Positions 54,638-64,000 of a stretch of 64,000 nt of DNA are shown here, one piece after another (positions within the stretch are counted from its first letter, which is position 1; the number at the start of each line of letters is the position of its first letter). The stretch is from Pseudomonadota bacterium (GTDB lineage: Bacteria > Pseudomonadota > Gammaproteobacteria > Burkholderiales > Rhodocyclaceae). The position numbers were made by a program, and so were the translations under genes. The stretch spans positions 124,001 through 188,000 of the forward strand of contig JAGTRS010000006.1 in NCBI GenBank assembly GCA_018262195.1, read 5' to 3'. The notes beneath the pieces are model-generated. The model saw only the letters and a program-made list of their open reading frames with translations, did no database searches and was not told where the DNA came from.

Positions 54638-55365
54638 GGCTTGGCAGCAACGACTCCGGAAACACCGATGCGCTGCATTTTCTCAAGCGCCTTGTCGGCG
54701 GCTTCACGACTGGGGAAGGGGCCGGCCCGTACCCGCGTTTTCTTGCCCTGCGGGGTATCGAGCGGCTCGCTGAAAGTCTTGATGCCCTGCTCCGTCAACT
54801 TGGCCTTCAATGTCTTGACGTTCGCCTCGTTGGAGAACGCACCAATCAGCACCAGATATTCGCCACCCTTGGCTGCCGGCTTGGCTTCAGCCGCCTGTCC
54901 GGCCAGAATCGCCGCCGCCCGCTTGGCATCATCGGCCTTGGGCTTTTCAGCGGCCTTTTCGGCGGGTTTCTCAACCGGCTTGGCGGCTGGTTTTTCCGGG
55001 GCCTTTTCAGTTTTCAGGGCTGGCTTTTCAGCAGCTTTTTCCGCTGGCTTGTCATCCGCCTTGACGACCTCGAGCACGCGGGCCGTTGGCTTGACTTCAG
55101 GCGCCACGACGGCTTGCGCCTTTTCAGCAGATACCTCGGCCGGCCTGGCAGCTGGTTTCTCGACCGGTGCAGCAGCAAACTTGGGTGCAAACGGTTTTTC
55201 TTCCTGCCCGGGAATGCGGATTTCGACATCCTGCACCGTCTGGCGCGGCTCGTGATCCATCACCATGGGCAGCACCACGGCCACCACGGAAACGAAGAAA
55301 ATCGCCCCCACCAGGCGGCGGCGGGCGCGTTTCTTGAGGTGCAACTGGGCGTCGTTGTCGTCCAT
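54634..55365 (-). CDS. SPOR-domain protein (DedD-like) with Lys/Ala/Pro-rich linker
   Basis: N-terminal TM (RRRLVGAIFFVSVVAVVLPMVMDHEP), K/A/P/E-rich linker, C-terminal SPOR domain EYLVLIGAFSNEANVKTLKAKL...RVRAGPFPSREAADKAL. Confidence 0.92.
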   Translation of the reverse strand: MDDNDAQLHLKKRARRRLVGAIFFVSVVAVVLPMVMDHEPRQTVQDVEIRIPGQEEKPFAPKFAAAPVEKPAARPAEVSAEKAQAVVAPEVKPTARVLEVVKADDKPAEKAAEKPALKTEKAPEKPAAKPVEKPAEKAAEKPKADDAKRAAAILAGQAAEAKPAAKGGEYLVLIGAFSNEANVKTLKAKLTEQGIKTFSEPLDTPQGKKTRVRAGPFPSREAADKALEKMQRIGVSGVVAAKP

Positions 55366-55367
55366 GA

Positions 55368-56687
55368 TCAGGGCTTTTTCCGAAGCGCTTCAAGCGCGCC
55401 GGCCACCGTATAGAAAGATCCAAAGGCCAGAATTCTATCACTTTCAGCAGCCTGACCCTTGGCTGCCTGCAAGGCCTCCTGTGGGGAAGCGTGACAGACC
55501 ACCTCACCGCACAGCGCGGTATCGGCAATGATACCGGCCAGCATCTCGGCGGTAGTACCGCGCGGACCACCCAGGGTCGCCACATGCCAGACATCAATCT
55601 TGCCCTTGAGCGGCGCCAGCGCGCCGGCGATGTCCTTGTCACTGAGCATACCGACGACGGCAAAAGTCCGGTCGAAGAAACCCATGCTCGACAGATTATC
55701 GGCCAGCACGCGGATCGCCTGCGGATTGTGGCCAACATCCAGAACGATGGCCGGCTTTCCCGGGATAACCTGGAAACGACCATTCAACTCAGTCTCGATC
55801 AGACCGGGACGGATGGCCTGCATGGTTACCGGCAATTTATCCGAAATCGCATCCAGAGCTGCCAGGGCAACCGCAGCGTTGTAAAGCTGTGTCGGGCCGC
55901 GCAGCCCGGGATAAGCCAGTGCGCGTTTAATCAACTGGGTGCCGGAACGACACCACCAACGCCACTGCAGCCGGTTTTCGTTGGTTTCGGCACTCGGCCG
56001 CTCGAAACCGAAATCGCGACCGATCAGGCGCAGATCGGCACCAATGGCCGACGCATGATCGAGCAGGCTTTGTGGTGGCTGCGGATCGGCGCACAACGCC
56101 GGTTTGCCGGCGCGGTAAATTCCGGCCTTCTCGAAGCCAATCGATTCGCGATTCGGCCCCAACCAATCCATGTGATCGAGCGCCACGGTGGTCACGATGG
56201 AGACGTCCGGCTCGTAGGCATTGACCGCGTCCAGACGACCGCCCAACCCGACTTCGAGAATCGCCGCTTCAATGCCGGCCTCGGCAAAGACCTCCCAGGC
56301 CGCCAGCGTACCGAACTCAAAATAGGTCAGCGCGACATTGCCAGCCTGTTGACGTGCTGCCTCAACACGGGCAAAAGCCGCACACAGCGCTTCATCGCTC
56401 ACCGACCGGCCATTCAGGCGAACCCGCTCGTTATAGGCGAGCAGATGCGGCGAGGTGTAACAACCCACCTTGTATCCGGCGCGATCAATGATGGTTTCAA
56501 GATAGGCGCAGGTTGACCCCTTGCCGTTGGTACCACCGACGATGATCACCGGACAATGCTGCGTCTGCCCAAGCGCATCCTTGACCCGCCGAATGCGATC
56601 GAGGCCCAACTCGATCCCGGCCTGACCTTTCGGGTGCAGGCCTTCGAGATGTGCTAGCCAGTCACCTAGAGCTTTCATTCGGTACAC
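55368..56687 (-). CDS. folC: Bifunctional folylpolyglutamate/dihydrofolate synthase
   Basis: VIIVGGTNGKGSTCAYLETI, GCYTSPHLLAYNERVRLNG, VLDVGHNPQAIRVLADNL. Confidence 0.95.
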   Translation of the reverse strand: MYRMKALGDWLAHLEGLHPKGQAGIELGLDRIRRVKDALGQTQHCPVIIVGGTNGKGSTCAYLETIIDRAGYKVGCYTSPHLLAYNERVRLNGRSVSDEALCAAFARVEAARQQAGNVALTYFEFGTLAAWEVFAEAGIEAAILEVGLGGRLDAVNAYEPDVSIVTTVALDHMDWLGPNRESIGFEKAGIYRAGKPALCADPQPPQSLLDHASAIGADLRLIGRDFGFERPSAETNENRLQWRWWCRSGTQLIKRALAYPGLRGPTQLYNAAVALAALDAISDKLPVTMQAIRPGLIETELNGRFQVIPGKPAIVLDVGHNPQAIRVLADNLSSMGFFDRTFAVVGMLSDKDIAGALAPLKGKIDVWHVATLGGPRGTTAEMLAGIIADTALCGEVVCHASPQEALQAAKGQAAESDRILAFGSFYTVAGALEALRKKP

Positions 56688-56778
56688 AGATCATTCATGG
56701 CGCGAAGACGAGCCGCAGGTAGTGCGAACCGCACGACAAGGTGAAGTCGACAATGCCAGGGATGGGCTGGGTGCCGAA

Positions 56779-57648
56779 TCAAGCGGCAGCCGGCAACTTT
56801 TGCAACAGTGCCAGAACGCGGGCAACCTGATCGCGCAGTTCGCGACGATCGACAATCATGTCGATGGCGCCCTTCTCGAGCAGAAATTCGGAGCGCTGGA
56901 AACCTTCCGGAAGCGTTTCGCGCACGGTCTGCTCGATCACACGCGGGCCGGCAAAGCCGATCAGCGCCTTCGGTTCGGCAATCACCACATCGCCGACGAA
57001 GGCGAAGGAGGCGGAAACACCACCCATGGTCGGATCAGTCAGAATGGAGATGAATGGCAGGCCGGCTTCGGAGAGTTTGGTCAGCGAGGCGGTCGTCTTG
57101 GCCATCTGCATCAACGAAAACAGACCTTCCTGCATCCGCGCCCCACCGGAAGCGGTGATGCAGATGAAGGGCATTTTCTGTTCGACCGCAGCCTGCACAC
57201 CACGTACAAAACGCTCGCCGAGCACGGACCCCATCGAGCCACCCATGAAGTCGAACTCAAAAGCTGCTGCGACAACCGGTATGGTCTTGATGGCGCCTTG
57301 CAGGACCACCAGCGAATCGCTCTCGCCAGTGGACTCATTGGCCTCCATCAGGCGGTCCGGGTACTTCTTGGAATCCTTGAATTTCAGGCTATCGACCGGC
57401 AGAACCTCGGCGCCAATTTCGAAACGACCTTCCGAATCGAGCAGCAGATCAAGCCGCTGGCGTGAGTTAACACGATTATGGTGGCCACACTTGGGGCAAA
57501 CCTGCAGGTTGTTTTCCAGATCGGTGGCGTAGAGAACGGCTTCACAGGACGGACACTTGCTCCACAAACCTTCCGGCAGGTTGCCGCGACGCTGGGGGCC
57601 TTGTTCGCGCTTGATCTTCGGGGGTAGCAGTTTGGTCAGCCAACTCAT
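56779..57648 (-). CDS. accD: Acetyl-CoA carboxylase carboxyltransferase subunit beta
   Basis: [15 protein letters not shown], zinc ribbon CPSCEAVLY...[34 protein letters not shown]. Confidence 0.97.
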   Translation of the reverse strand: MSWLTKLLPPKIKREQGPQRRGNLPEGLWSKCPSCEAVLYATDLENNLQVCPKCGHHNRVNSRQRLDLLLDSEGRFEIGAEVLPVDSLKFKDSKKYPDRLMEANESTGESDSLVVLQGAIKTIPVVAAAFEFDFMGGSMGSVLGERFVRGVQAAVEQKMPFICITASGGARMQEGLFSLMQMAKTTASLTKLSEAGLPFISILTDPTMGGVSASFAFVGDVVIAEPKALIGFAGPRVIEQTVRETLPEGFQRSEFLLEKGAIDMIVDRRELRDQVARVLALLQKLPAAA

Positions 57649-58451
57649 TTTTTCACCTCATCGACACCACGGCGAATGTCTGCGACCAGTGTTTTAACAT
57701 TAGCGCAGGCTGTTTCAACCGTCGATTTTTCAATTTCTTCGATAATCCGGCTACCGACAACAACTGCATCGGCAATGCCAGCGATGCGTGCTGCGGTTGC
57801 CGCATCGCGGATACCAAAACCAACACCAACCGGCAGGCCGGTCTTTTCGCGGATTAGCGGCAAGCGTTCGGCCACCGCTTCGACATTCAGCGCACCGGAA
57901 CCGGTCACGCCAGCCAGCGACACGTAATAGACGTAACCACTGGCAATTTCGGCAACATGCGCGATGCGCTCGGCCGATGAGGTCGGTGCCAGCAGGAAAA
58001 TCGGATCCATCCCCTGCGCCTTCATGGCAGCACCGAAGGCTGCCGCCTCTTCCGGCGGGTAGTCGACGACCAGCACGCCATCGACACCAGCCTGAGCAGC
58101 GGCGGCGGCGAACTTCTCCAGGCCCATCGATTCGATCGGGTTGGCGTAACCCATCAACACAACGGGGGTCTTGCCATCGGTCTTGCGAAACTCAACCACG
58201 AGTTGCAGCACCTTACGCAGCGTCATCCCCTTGGCCAGTGCGCGCTCGGAAGCACGCTGAATGGTCGGGCCATCGGCCATCGGATCGGAGAACGGGACAC
58301 CCAGTTCGATGACATCAGCACCGGCCTCAACCAGTGTGTGCATCAGCGGCAGGGTCAAGGCGACATCCGGATCGCCAGCCGTGATGAAGGGAATCAGCGC
58401 CTTGCGGCCTTCGCCATTGAGGCGGTCAAAAGCGGACTTGATGCGCGACAT
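57645..58451 (-). CDS. trpA: Tryptophan synthase alpha chain
   Basis: [48 protein letters not shown]. Confidence 0.97.
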   Translation of the reverse strand: MSRIKSAFDRLNGEGRKALIPFITAGDPDVALTLPLMHTLVEAGADVIELGVPFSDPMADGPTIQRASERALAKGMTLRKVLQLVVEFRKTDGKTPVVLMGYANPIESMGLEKFAAAAAQAGVDGVLVVDYPPEEAAAFGAAMKAQGMDPIFLLAPTSSAERIAHVAEIASGYVYYVSLAGVTGSGALNVEAVAERLPLIREKTGLPVGVGFGIRDAATAARIAGIADAVVVGSRIIEEIEKSTVETACANVKTLVADIRRGVDEVKK

Positions 58452-59650
58452 CAGAAAACGATCCCGGATTTTTCGGCCACGGTGTGCATGTCCTTGTCAC
58501 CCCGACCGGAGAGGTTGACCAGCAAAATCTTGTCCTTGGCCAGCGTCGGCGCCAGCTTGGCGGCATAGGCCAGCGCGTGGCTGGATTCGAGCGCCGGGAT
58601 GATGCCTTCGATGCGGCACAGGGTATGGAAGGCTGCCAGCGCTTCGCTGTCGGTGACCGGCTGGTACTCAGCACGACCCAAATCCTTCAACCAGGCGTGT
58701 TCCGGGCCGACGCCCGGGTAATCGAGTCCGGCCGACACCGAATGCGTCTCGATGATCTGGCCATCTTCATCCTGCAGCAGATAGGTGCGGTTGCCGTGCA
58801 GTACGCCGGGGACACCCGCCGTCAGCGAGGCTGAGTGGCGACCGGTTTCCATGCCGTCACCAGCGGCTTCGACGCCGATCAGACGAACGCCTTCAACGTT
58901 GATGTACGGGTAGAAGATGCCCATGGCGTTGGAACCACCACCGACGCAGGCAATGACTGCATCCGGCTGACGGCCGGTCATTTCCGGCATCTGGACCAAA
59001 CATTCCTCGCCGATGATCTTCTGGAAATCGCGAACCAGCATCGGGTACGGGTGCGGACCAGCCACCGTGCCGATGATGTAGAAGGTATTGTGGATGTTGG
59101 TCACCCAGTCGCGCATCGCTTCGTTCAACGCATCCTTCAGCGTCTTCGAACCGGATTCAACCGGCACGACGGTGGCGCCGAGCAATTTCATGCGATAGAC
59201 GTTGGCGGCCTGGCGCTTGACATCCTCGCTGCCCATATAGACCACGCATTCCATGCCGTAGCGTGCAGCCACGGTAGCCGTCGCCACGCCATGCTGGCCG
59301 GCGCCGGTTTCGGCGATGACACGCGGCTTGCCCATGCGTTTGGCGAGCATGGCCTGGCCGATGCAGTTATTCACCTTGTGGGCACCGGTATGGTTCAGAT
59401 CTTCGCGTTTCAGGTAAATCTGCGCGCCACCGAGCATTTCCGACCAGCGCTTGGCGTGGTAAATCGGCGATGGCCGGCCGACGAAATGCTTCAACTCGTA
59501 TTCGTATTCGGCCCGAAAGGCCGGATCGGCCTGCGCTGCCGCGTAGGCCGCCTTCAGTTCATCAAGCGCGCCAAACAGCGTCTCGGCCACGAAAACGCCA
59601 CCGTAAGGTCCAAAATGCCCCTTGGCGTCGGGGAAGTTATATTGACTCAT
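58451..59650 (-). CDS. trpB: Tryptophan synthase beta chain
   Basis: [46 protein letters not shown]. Confidence 0.97.
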   Translation of the reverse strand: MSQYNFPDAKGHFGPYGGVFVAETLFGALDELKAAYAAAQADPAFRAEYEYELKHFVGRPSPIYHAKRWSEMLGGAQIYLKREDLNHTGAHKVNNCIGQAMLAKRMGKPRVIAETGAGQHGVATATVAARYGMECVVYMGSEDVKRQAANVYRMKLLGATVVPVESGSKTLKDALNEAMRDWVTNIHNTFYIIGTVAGPHPYPMLVRDFQKIIGEECLVQMPEMTGRQPDAVIACVGGGSNAMGIFYPYINVEGVRLIGVEAAGDGMETGRHSASLTAGVPGVLHGNRTYLLQDEDGQIIETHSVSAGLDYPGVGPEHAWLKDLGRAEYQPVTDSEALAAFHTLCRIEGIIPALESSHALAYAAKLAPTLAKDKILLVNLSGRGDKDMHTVAEKSGIVF

Positions 59651-60263
59651 CAGCTTTCCGTACTGCCGCCACGAAGGCAGCGATTTTCGAGTGATCCTTG
59701 ATTCCCTTGCTCATTTCGACCCCGGAAGAGACATCGACCGCCACCGGGCGCACGCGCCGCACGGCATCACCGACATTTTCCGCAGTCAAACCACCTGAAA
59801 GAACCAGATAGCCGGGCAGGTCAGGCGGAATCAGCGTCCAATCAAATACATGGCCACCGCCACCGTACCCCTCGACAAAGGCATCCAGCAGAAGGCCCCG
59901 GGCTTCGGGGAACGAGCTGGCGAATTCTACCAGATCGAGCCCCGGCCTCACCCGTGCCGCCCGTAGATAGGGCCGCGCGAACCGGCGACAATACGCCGCA
60001 TCTTCGTCACCGTGAAACTGCAAGACGTTGATAGGCAGGGCATCGCAGGCAGCCTGAACAAGCTTGGGCGTTTCATTGACGAACAGGCCGACGACATCGA
60101 CGAACGGCGGGATTCGCTTGACCAGCTCAGCTGCCCGCTGCGGCGTCACATAGCGCGGGCTAGGTGGATAAAAGACAAAACCGATCGCATCGGCACCTGC
60201 GGCCACCGCCGCATCGACATCCTCTTCGCGAGTCAGTCCACAAATCTTGATTCGGGTCTTCAT
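59637..60263 (-). CDS. trpF: Phosphoribosylanthranilate isomerase
   Basis: [37 protein letters not shown]. Confidence 0.96.
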   Translation of the reverse strand: MKTRIKICGLTREEDVDAAVAAGADAIGFVFYPPSPRYVTPQRAAELVKRIPPFVDVVGLFVNETPKLVQAACDALPINVLQFHGDEDAAYCRRFARPYLRAARVRPGLDLVEFASSFPEARGLLLDAFVEGYGGGGHVFDWTLIPPDLPGYLVLSGGLTAENVGDAVRRVRPVAVDVSSGVEMSKGIKDHSKIAAFVAAVRKADESI

Positions 60264-61048
60264 TTCAACATTCCGTCGAGGAAGTCGTCATCGGGATCAG
60301 GCAATCCCCAATGCGGCTCGTAAACCGGGCCGCGAAAATACAGGCCATCGGGCGAAAAAGTCGGCGCCGCCAGCTTGCGATCCTTCATTTGCAACAATTC
60401 ATCGACCCAGCCTGGTGGCTGCGTCCCCTTGCCGATATGGACCAGCGTGCCAACCAGATTGCGCACCATGTGATGCAGGAAGGCGCTGGCCTCGAAATCA
60501 AAAACAAACATGTTGCCGCATTGACGCACCTCTGCACGAGACATGGTCTTGATCGGCGACTTGGCCTGACAATCTGCAGCCCGGAAGGCAGAAAAATCGT
60601 GCTCACCAAGCAATCGTGCGCTGGCCGCCTGCATCACAGCCAAATCCAGCGGCCAGTGAAACCAGCCCACTCGCCCTTGCCACAAGCCGGGACGCTGCGG
60701 ACGGTTGAGCAGCAGATAGCGATAGCGCCGGCCTCGGGCACTGAAACGGGCGTGAAATTCTGCAGCCACCGGCTGCGCCCAACGCACAGCCACACCTTCC
60801 GGCAAATGCGAATTGACGCCACGAACCCAGGCGGTCAGCGGACGCTCAACCAAAGTATCGAAATGGACAACCTGATGCGTTGCATGCACTCCGGCATCGG
60901 TTCGACCCGCACAGAGCACCCCGAGCGGCACACCAGCAATTTCGCGCAAGGCTGCCTCCAGTGCGTCCTGTACCGTTCCGCCACCAGCCTGACTCTGCCA
61001 GCCATGAAAAGCGGTACCGCAGTATTCAATCCCCAGCGCAACTCTCAA
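60260..61048 (-). CDS. truA: tRNA pseudouridine(38-40) synthase TruA
   Basis: RVALGIEYCGTAFHGWQSQ, VLCAGRTDAGVHATHQVVHFDT. Confidence 0.96.
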   Translation of the reverse strand: MRVALGIEYCGTAFHGWQSQAGGGTVQDALEAALREIAGVPLGVLCAGRTDAGVHATHQVVHFDTLVERPLTAWVRGVNSHLPEGVAVRWAQPVAAEFHARFSARGRRYRYLLLNRPQRPGLWQGRVGWFHWPLDLAVMQAASARLLGEHDFSAFRAADCQAKSPIKTMSRAEVRQCGNMFVFDFEASAFLHHMVRNLVGTLVHIGKGTQPPGWVDELLQMKDRKLAAPTFSPDGLYFRGPVYEPHWGLPDPDDDFLDGMLK

Positions 61049-61689
61049 AACAACACCGCTCCCATCAAGCTGATACCCGCCAATACAACCACCAGAGTGT
61101 CGCTGCCCGTCCAGGGCAATACTTCCAGATGGAGCACCTCAGAACCGCCCGGCAATACAGGATCAACCGCCAGCATTTGCCGCCACGCCCCCGTTTCGGG
61201 AATCGTTTGCAGATTTTCGAGGACCAGAGACAAACGCACTACCAAGCGCTCGATATCCAGACCCAGAACACGAAATGGTCTTAGCAAGGTCCATAGACCA
61301 CCAACCATTCCCTCATGGCCGACTTTTACAAAAAGCCAGGCCAAGCATGCCAGCATGGCAAGCAGTCGGGCGGCCTGCAAGGTGGCGTCAGCGATACCCT
61401 CATAGGTTGGCGCCCACGGCCAGTCCTGCCATGCCTCACCCGGGGTGTTGTAGGCCAGAATCAGCCACAGCGTCAGCAGCAACCAGCGAGCCCTACGCAC
61501 ATAGGCCAACCAGCGACCCGACGAAGGCGGCGCCAGAACAAAAACACCGAGCAACAAGGTCACCAAACCGGTGTATCCGACAAACTGCACGCCCAGAACG
61601 GCAGCCAGCCAGACGATCAATGCACAAGCAGGATGCAAACCGGGCTCCCAAAATGCACACAGCCCCTTGCGGGGCCATGTGCCGATCAC
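61045..61689 (-). CDS. Hydrophobic membrane protein, EcfT/CbiQ-like
   Basis: HPACALIVWLAAVLGVQFVGYTGLVTLLLGVFVL..., ATLQAARLLAMLACLAWLF, LLRPFRVLGLDIERLVVRLSLVLENLQTI resemble EcfT signatures. Confidence 0.6.
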   Translation of the reverse strand: MIGTWPRKGLCAFWEPGLHPACALIVWLAAVLGVQFVGYTGLVTLLLGVFVLAPPSSGRWLAYVRRARWLLLTLWLILAYNTPGEAWQDWPWAPTYEGIADATLQAARLLAMLACLAWLFVKVGHEGMVGGLWTLLRPFRVLGLDIERLVVRLSLVLENLQTIPETGAWRQMLAVDPVLPGGSEVLHLEVLPWTGSDTLVVVLAGISLMGAVLF

Positions 61690-61700
61690 AAGCCTGAATT

Positions 61701-64000
61701 CTACCCGCCTATTCGAGCGAGTATCGTACGTGCCTGCTCAACCAGATCAACCGAGCCTTCGCCAACCACTTCCTGCAGAAGTTCGCGAGCGCCTTCGAGG
61801 TCGCCCATTTCTTCATAGGCCTTGGCCAGATCAAGCTTGGTATTTACCTCTTCCCACTGGGCATCATGGCTTGCCACATCCGCACTCGGAGCCTCCGCGA
61901 TGGCGGGGACTTCGGCCGGTGCAACCGTGGCTTCAGCAGGTTCGGCCGCCAAATCGAGGTTGATTGACCCAATATCGAACTCGGGCGGAATCATTGGCTG
62001 GCCGAGGAACATGGAATCGGTCAACTTGACGTCAAACTCGAGGGAGTCGGCATCGACCGCACCCACGTTGACCTGTGTCTCTGACAGCCTCGAATTATCA
62101 CCATCTTCGCCAAAACTCAGGATATTGGAGCTCAGCAGCGAATCCGTTCCAGCCATCGGGTTGACAATCGTCTGGGCCATCAGCGAGTCGGTATCTACGG
62201 AACCGCCATTGACTGACGGAGCTTCGGTCGAATCCTGGTCGTTCATCGTGATACCAGGCTCACCTTCTGCGCCAACCCAGGTACCCAGGCCAACATCAAG
62301 GTCTGCGTTGGTATCAGCGGCCGACGGCATCACCAAGGTTCCTTCCGGAGAAAAGTCCGGGGTCGAGGCAGTAGCTTGCTCAGGCTCCAGCAACGGCTGC
62401 GCGGCAACATCAAGGTCAAAATCCACCCCTGCCGCGAGATCACCGAAGACACCCTGGTCATTGACGACCGTCGCGACAATCTCCTGCTCCTGCACCTGGT
62501 TGCCAAGGTCGAAATCAAGCGCGTTGGACTCAATGCTTGCGGGCGCTTCAAGATCCGCATCTTCGGGCAAGGCCTCGGTCGCGCTCTTGATCTCGGGAGC
62601 AATCGTCTGTTCGCCAAGATCAAAATCGAGCGTCATGGCATCAGAACTCAATGCCATCTCATCAACCGCGGGAACTTCTTCAGCTTGCGGCTCCTGAGCC
62701 TCAGTCTCCTTCGGCAGGACCATCGTATCCCGCTCGAAACCATCGGACAGCGCGATTTCCGGTAGCGGTTCAGGCTCTCCTGCGAGCGGCGGCAGTTCTT
62801 CCGGCACTTCGTCCGGCAACTCCAGCGCCACAACGGAGGCGGCTACCAGCGTTGCGGCAGCACTATCCGACGCACGCGAACCGGAATACAGTGGATTATT
62901 TGGATCAAGACCGACGCCCAAAGCGGCAACCTTTTCCCAGTCAGGGCCAACACCGGCAGTCTGCGCATACAATTCGCTGGCCAGGGTTTCAAACTGTTTC
63001 AGGCTGCGCCGGTTGGCGTAGATCTCAAGCAATTTGGCGTGAATAGCGGTCCGCTGCGGATCCTTCTGCAGCGCCTCGAGAAGAATTTCTTCCGCCTGGG
63101 TATCGCGACCATACGCCATATAGACGTCTGCCTCGGCCACTGGATCGACTTCATCGGTGTCGATGGTTCCCGGACCCGTCTGGCTGAATTCGCCAGTTTG
63201 CGGCGGTGTATTCCCCGTATCGACACTCTGCCCACCGGTCATCCGGAAGACGGAATTGGGGCCAAGACTGGATGGCATCGGCGCAGCCGTCGTTTCCAAC
63301 GCTGAACTCTGCGAACGACGGCGCCTGAGCAGGAAATAGCCAGCCAGCAAGGCCAGAATACCGCCACCAGCAACAAGAGGAAGCGGATCGTCAAGCAACG
63401 ATTCCTCGGCGACCGGCGCAGGTACTGGCGCAGGCGGCGGAGTCACCACCTTCGGCTTCTCGTCAGCCTTGGGTGCTTCTGGCGGCTTCGGCGGCTCCAC
63501 CGGTTTGACCGGTTCGACAGGCTTGGCCTCTTCGACCACCTTTGGCGGCTCGACAGGCTTTGGAGGCTCCTCAACCTTGGGTGCCGGCTTGGCTGCCTCG
63601 GCTGGCTTCGGCGGTTCAACAGGCTTGGCTGCCTCAGGCGCCTTGGGTTCTTCCTTCTTGACTGGCGGCTGTTGAAGTTCAGCCAGCTTCTGATTCTTCA
63701 TTTCCAAGAGCTTCTGCAGCTCATTGACATTCTTTTCAAGCGTCGCCATCCGATCCTGCGCTTCCTTGAGCGCCTTATCCTTGGCTACCTGATCTGCAAC
63801 TTCAGCCGCCTTCGCTGCGGCCGCTCCCTTGGCAGCAGCATCGGTACGTGCCACCTTGACCTGATCCTTGGACTGCTCGGCAGGCGCGGCCTTTTCTTCT
63901 ACCTTGGCAGTAATCTTGCCGGAACTGACCTGGGCGCCAGCGCTTTCATCCTTGGCTGGCGTCTTGGCGGTGGATGCTGCCAGCTTCTGGCGATAGGCAT
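61701..64000 (-). CDS. fimV: FimV-like pilus assembly/polar hub protein (N-terminus beyond window)
   Basis: Frame stays open to the window end (AYRQKLAASTAKTPAKDES...); coiled coil, P/E/K-rich linker, TM, acidic cytoplasmic region and C-terminal FimV motif KLDLAKAYEEMGDLEGARELLQEVVGEG. The listed ORF start at 63854 is an internal GTG. Confidence 0.93.
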   Translation of the reverse strand, partial: AYRQKLAASTAKTPAKDESAGAQVSSGKITAKVEEKAAPAEQSKDQVKVARTDAAAKGAAAAKAAEVADQVAKDKALKEAQDRMATLEKNVNELQKLLEMKNQKLAELQQPPVKKEEPKAPEAAKPVEPPKPAEAAKPAPKVEEPPKPVEPPKVVEEAKPVEPVKPVEPPKPPEAPKADEKPKVVTPPPAPVPAPVAEESLLDDPLPLVAGGGILALLAGYFLLRRRRSQSSALETTAAPMPSSLGPNSVFRMTGGQSVDTGNTPPQTGEFSQTGPGTIDTDEVDPVAEADVYMAYGRDTQAEEILLEALQKDPQRTAIHAKLLEIYANRRSLKQFETLASELYAQTAGVGPDWEKVAALGVGLDPNNPLYSGSRASDSAAATLVAASVVALELPDEVPEELPPLAGEPEPLPEIALSDGFERDTMVLPKETEAQEPQAEEVPAVDEMALSSDAMTLDFDLGEQTIAPEIKSATEALPEDADLEAPASIESNALDFDLGNQVQEQEIVATVVNDQGVFGDLAAGVDFDLDVAAQPLLEPEQATASTPDFSPEGTLVMPSAADTNADLDVGLGTWVGAEGEPGITMNDQDSTEAPSVNGGSVDTDSLMAQTIVNPMAGTDSLLSSNILSFGEDGDNSRLSETQVNVGAVDADSLEFDVKLTDSMFLGQPMIPPEFDIGSINLDLAAEPAEATVAPAEVPAIAEAPSADVASHDAQWEEVNTKLDLAKAYEEMGDLEGARELLQEVVGEGSVDLVEQARTILARIGG

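Noticed and set aside
54900-55200. Repeated Lys/Ala/Pro/Glu codons
   Set aside because: Typical low-complexity linker of a SPOR-domain divisome protein.
63420-63670. Repeated ggcggctcgacaggctttg-like units
   Set aside because: Pro/Glu/Lys-rich linker of FimV; a common feature of this family, not an independent repeat element.

Overview
The window is a 64 kb chromosomal segment that looks betaproteobacterial. The gene content suggests a Rhodocyclales/Dechloromonas-like organism, but this is inference from protein style and gene order only. It is densely coding and mostly conserved housekeeping: carAB, dapB, bamE, fur, recN, nadK, hrcA, hemH, trxC, grpE-dnaK-dnaJ, cysS, ppiA/ppiB, lpxH, recQ, rhlE-like helicase, metZ, purF, cvpA, SPOR protein, folC, accD, trpA-trpB-trpF, truA, fimV. 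The main accessory block is a near-complete MSHA-type (type IVa-like) pilus locus at about 32.9-49.9 kb. Its two gene modules appear in swapped order relative to the Vibrio/Shewanella layout I remember, and a large MshQ-like LamG/adhesin gene lies inverted between them. Other accessory items are a cytosolic PAS hybrid kinase, a chemoreceptor with a CxxCH heme motif, a Ser/Thr kinase fused to a cyclic-nucleotide-binding domain, a tandem pair of orphan Liv-type binding proteins, and a TPR/L,D-transpeptidase pair sharing an NTF2-like C-terminal domain. The most notable non-coding signals are a C8 tract directly after the mshE start codon, a G12 tract in dnaJ, a hairpin over the likely carA start codon, a nested hairpin between dnaK and dnaJ, a heat-shock-type promoter before grpE, and a convergent intergenic region (30.74-31.17 kb) with a sigma54-like motif and several inverted repeats. 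I saw no tRNA, rRNA, CRISPR array, intact transposase or prophage. I did not find an unmistakably novel system; the MSHA locus organisation and its possible repeat-mediated switching are the best candidates for follow-up.
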